From NCBI GenBank assembly GCA_014385025.1, contig JACRTB010000026.1, positions 1 through 33,439 on the forward strand: DNA of 33,439 bases, written 5' to 3'. Positions 31,938 to 33,439 of the stretch are shown here, one piece after another (the stretch's first letter is position 1; every line of letters begins with the position of its first letter). The notes beneath the pieces were generated by a model. That model saw only the letters and a program-made list of their open reading frames with translations. It had not been told where the DNA came from and searched no databases. Origin of the DNA: Yanshouia hominis (GTDB lineage Bacteria > Bacillota > Clostridia > Oscillospirales > Ruminococcaceae). A program made the position numbers and the translations under genes.

Positions 31938-31984
31938 GCTCTCCCTCCTCATCTGCCCGATAAATAAGCGATAATAAAAGCTAT

Positions 31985-32392
31985 TTATTGTTGAAGCCTT
32001 TTCTTTATTGAGAGTTTATCCTCTTTCCATGCTTCATACAATTCCTCGTTTTCTTCCCACAATTCTTTTAATTCGGAATTATCAGAAAGAACAGCGTCAA
32101 TGGCTTTTACAGCTTTATGTTTGAGTGGAGAGAAATCAAAGCACTTTTGCAATCTCGTCCATTCAAAATAATCATCACCATCACACCTATATTGAGTATC
32201 ATTTATAACACTGTCAATAAATGCGGCTGATACCAAAGCATAATGCGCTTCGTCGTAACCGACATATTCTGCCTGTATAACCTCATCAAAGTATCTTTCA
32301 ATATCAGCGATTATATTTGATGATGCTTTAAGGTCGTCCAAAGCGTCATATGCAGTATCATCATCAAAAACGCCATAATTCCATGCGCCCAT
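31985..32392 (-). CDS. DUF4259-family protein
   Basis: The start at 32392 (MGAWNYGVFDDDTAYDALDD) has AGGAGGAAA upstream; the frame to 32458 lacks a site. In 135 residues, the N-terminal GxFDDD block, then YVGYDEAHYALVSAAFIDSV and a helical C-terminus (KAVKAIDAVLSDNSELKELW), are the DUF4259 pattern. Members are small acidic proteins, often beside toxin-immunity genes; function is unproven. First gene of the leftward group, 47 bp before the XRE gene. Confidence 0.8.
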   Translation of the reverse strand: MGAWNYGVFDDDTAYDALDDLKASSNIIADIERYFDEVIQAEYVGYDEAHYALVSAAFIDSVINDTQYRCDGDDYFEWTRLQKCFDFSPLKHKAVKAIDAVLSDNSELKELWEENEELYEAWKEDKLSIKKRLQQ

Positions 32393-32520
32393 ATATTTTC
32401 CTCCTATATTTTTTCCCTTATTTCGATTCGCTGTTTGGATATTTTTATTGTACCACAATTCCGAGAGCGTGGAAATAGGGAGTTTTCCGGGCTGATTTCC
32501 GACTTTATGGATATACGGGA

Positions 32521-32593
32521 CGGACGGTCATTTAGGTGTAGACTTAGGTTAGTTCATCGGTGAACAGCACCTTGAAAACAGGATGACCGTCCG
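32521..32593 (+). ncRNA. Candidate structured leader RNA
   Basis: Three nested stems: CGGACGGTCAT (32521-32531) with ATGACCGTCCG (32583-32593), AGGTG (32534-32538) with CACCT (32568-32572), and TTCA (32553-32556) with TGAA (32561-32564) around TCGG. All are perfect. It lies between the leftward DUF4259 gene and the rightward Cys-rich VLP gene. It may be a leader RNA or a DNA cruciform (for example an origin or transfer site). Confidence 0.5.
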
Positions 32594-32634
32594 AAAAGGA
32601 ATATCCCGGCAGGGGAAGCACCGCAACGAGCCAG

Positions 32635-32657
32635 CTTCGGGACAAAATGTCCCGAAG
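32635..32657. repeat. Palindrome TTCGGGACA, copy 2
   Basis: CTTCGGGACA (32635-32644) and TGTCCCGAAG (32648-32657) around AAA: the same as copy 1 plus one extra pair. It lies 90 bp before the Cys-rich VLP gene. Confidence 0.7.
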
Positions 32658-32747
32658 TCCGGGGAGCGTGCCAACGCCGGAACACGCCGCAGGAATGGGG
32701 CAGGAAGCCTTTTCGGGGAGAACGGCAGCAAGGAAACGGAGGAACGC

Positions 32748-33161
32748 ATGAAAGAAAATTTATACAAGCGATTGCCGTCCTTGGAGCGCAGGCCGGACGG
32801 TTCCCTCTACCGCATGACACCGGCGCAGAGGAAACAGGCAAACGCCCTGATCCGCCGGGAGTGCTGCAACTGTGAGGGCGGGGACTGTATCGCTCTTGAC
32901 GACGGGGACGGTCATACCTGCCCGCAGATGATTTCTTTCTCGGTCTGCTGTAAGTGGTTCCGCTGGTCGGTCTTGCCGCTGGTCGGAACACTGGAAGCGG
33001 AAATTTTCCGGGATAAGGACTTGAAACGCTGTGAGGTCTGCGGCGGCGTGTTCGTCCCAAAGTCCAACCGGGGGAAATACTGCCCGGACTGTGCCGCCAG
33101 AGTTCACAGGCGGCAGAAAGCGGAAAGTGAACGGAAAAGGAGGTCGAGTGTGGACAATTAG
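32748..33161 (+). CDS. Cysteine-rich VLP-domain protein
   Basis: ATG 32748 follows ACGGAGG; upstream frame to 32583 crosses the palindrome and lacks a site. In 137 residues, LYRMTPAQRKQANALIRREC, CNCEGGDCIALD, CPQMISFSVCCKWFR, VLPL, then a zinc-ribbon RCEVCGGVFVPKSNRGKYCP, DCAARVHRRQK and a basic tail. This is the Cys_rich_VLP family encoded next to RepA in Tn1549-like ICEs; its role is unknown, though zinc binding is likely. Confidence 0.85.
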   Translation: MKENLYKRLPSLERRPDGSLYRMTPAQRKQANALIRRECCNCEGGDCIALDDGDGHTCPQMISFSVCCKWFRWSVLPLVGTLEAEIFRDKDLKRCEVCGGVFVPKSNRGKYCPDCAARVHRRQKAESERKRRSSVDN

Positions 33162-33170
33162 GCAGGAAAA

Positions 33171-33191
33171 AAGCCTTGATTTATAAGGCTT
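33171..33191 (+). terminator. Hairpin after the Cys-rich VLP gene
   Basis: AAGCCTT (33171-33177) and AAGGCTT (33185-33191) with an AT-rich loop, 9 bases after the stop. There is no long T-run. Confidence 0.45.
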
Positions 33192-33204
33192 CCAGAGGGC
33201 AGAA

Positions 33205-33240
33205 CCGGGGCAGGTCATATAAAATATCGTCTGCCCCCGG
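33205..33240. repeat. GC-rich hairpin upstream of repA
   Basis: CCGGGGCAG (33205-33213) and CTGCCCCCGG (33231-33240) pair with one bulged base, with an ATAT/ATAT inner stem. It is 32 bp before the repA start; a leader or origin structure is possible. Confidence 0.45.
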
Positions 33241-33272
33241 AAATGCCGTTCTAACTGTCCACAAAGCACACT

Positions 33273-33439
33273 ATGACAAACACGATTTATATTCATCAAC
33301 CGGAGAAATCGGTCAGCTTCACCCGGCTTCCGAATTTCCTTTTTGAAGCCCCCACATTCACGCCCCTGTCCAACGAAGCAAAGGTGCTGTATTCCTTTAT
33401 CCTGCGCCGGACAGACCTGTCCCGGAAAAATGGCTGGGC
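33273..33439 (+). CDS. RepA N-terminal-domain replication initiator (partial, cut by window end)
   Basis: It begins MTNTIYIHQPEKSVSFTRLP, NFLFEAPTFTPLSNEAKVLY, SFILRRTDLSRKNGW and runs off the window. The PxFLF..F..LS..AK.LYs.ll.R pattern is the RepA_N winged-helix domain of plasmid and ICE initiators. No strong ribosome site precedes ATG 33273, but the motif spacing fits this start. Confidence 0.85.
   Translation, partial: MTNTIYIHQPEKSVSFTRLPNFLFEAPTFTPLSNEAKVLYSFILRRTDLSRKNGW

Larger units (their letters stand above)
30257..33439. mobile_element. Start of another ICE-like module
   Basis: XRE regulator, Cys-rich VLP protein and RepA N-terminal protein in this order are characteristic of the regulatory/replication end of Tn1549-like ICEs. 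It carries a leftward immunity-type cassette. It continues beyond the window. Confidence 0.55.

Overview
The window is a mosaic of mobile DNA from a Gram-positive gut-type anaerobe, most likely a Clostridia member (Oscillospiraceae or Lachnospiraceae). This rests on AGGAGG-type ribosome sites, TnpV/TnpW/Maff2/PcfB/Cys-rich-VLP families typical of clostridial integrative elements, and abrupt composition changes: a GC-rich backbone at about 2.9-7.3 and 16.7-17.8 kb, and AT-richer stretches at 0.1-2.6, 17.8-19.2, 27.7-29.8 and 30.4-32.5 kb. No rRNA, complete tRNA, CRISPR array or housekeeping gene is visible. Gene names rest on motif recognition by eye; no database search was run.

Layout. (1) 1-2710: a decayed CRESS-plasmid-like integrated element: a Rep (HUH nickase plus SF3 helicase) broken by a 358-bp inversion and a frameshift, its stem-loop origin with the circovirus-type nonanucleotide, a small excisionase-like protein, a frameshifted tyrosine integrase, and a 59-bp 3' fragment of a tRNA-Ala(GGC) gene as a likely attachment site. 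(2) 2711-17762: backbone of a GC-rich conjugative element (ICE-1): ParB-like protein, a large structured intergenic region, a DUF4406/deoxyribosyltransferase-like protein, a DUF6674-like protein, PcfB-like protein, VirD4/TraG coupling protein and a truncated maff2. Three related stem-loops sit immediately after stop codons. (3) 7289-16659: a 9.37-kb Tn4451-like mobilizable element (IME-1) inserted in virD4. Deleting it at a shared GG restores a 612-codon virD4 frame exactly. It carries a large serine recombinase, TnpV, an Eco29kI-type restriction-modification pair, a MOBQ oriT and relaxase operon, a Toprim/RepA-type replication protein and TnpW. (4) 17763-30256: a second mobilization/replication module: an ECF sigma/anti-sigma pair with its own ECF-type promoter, sigma-70-like and HTH regulators, MobC, MOBP relaxase, DnaD-like replisome organizer, DnaC/IstB-like loader, TnpW, a second serine recombinase, an XRE repressor, TnpV, a membrane protein and a 3'-truncated group II intron. 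(5) 30257-33439: start of another ICE-like module: a leftward operon of three immunity-type small proteins around an XRE regulator, a structured leader, a Cys-rich VLP protein and the start of RepA.

How the genes work together. Relaxases, oriTs and replication initiators make IME-1 and the second module mobilizable by a helper, whereas ICE-1 supplied VirD4, ParB and accessory factors but lost coupling function when IME-1 landed in virD4, and its downstream transfer genes are not in view. Cargo (restriction-modification, ECF stress signalling, orphan immunity proteins) sits at module borders. The most unusual items are the inverted CRESS rep with its origin, the roughly 170-nt imperfect hairpin after parB, an 82/84-nt structured repeat in inverted orientation around the second module, and a multi-stem leader upstream of the Cys-rich VLP gene.
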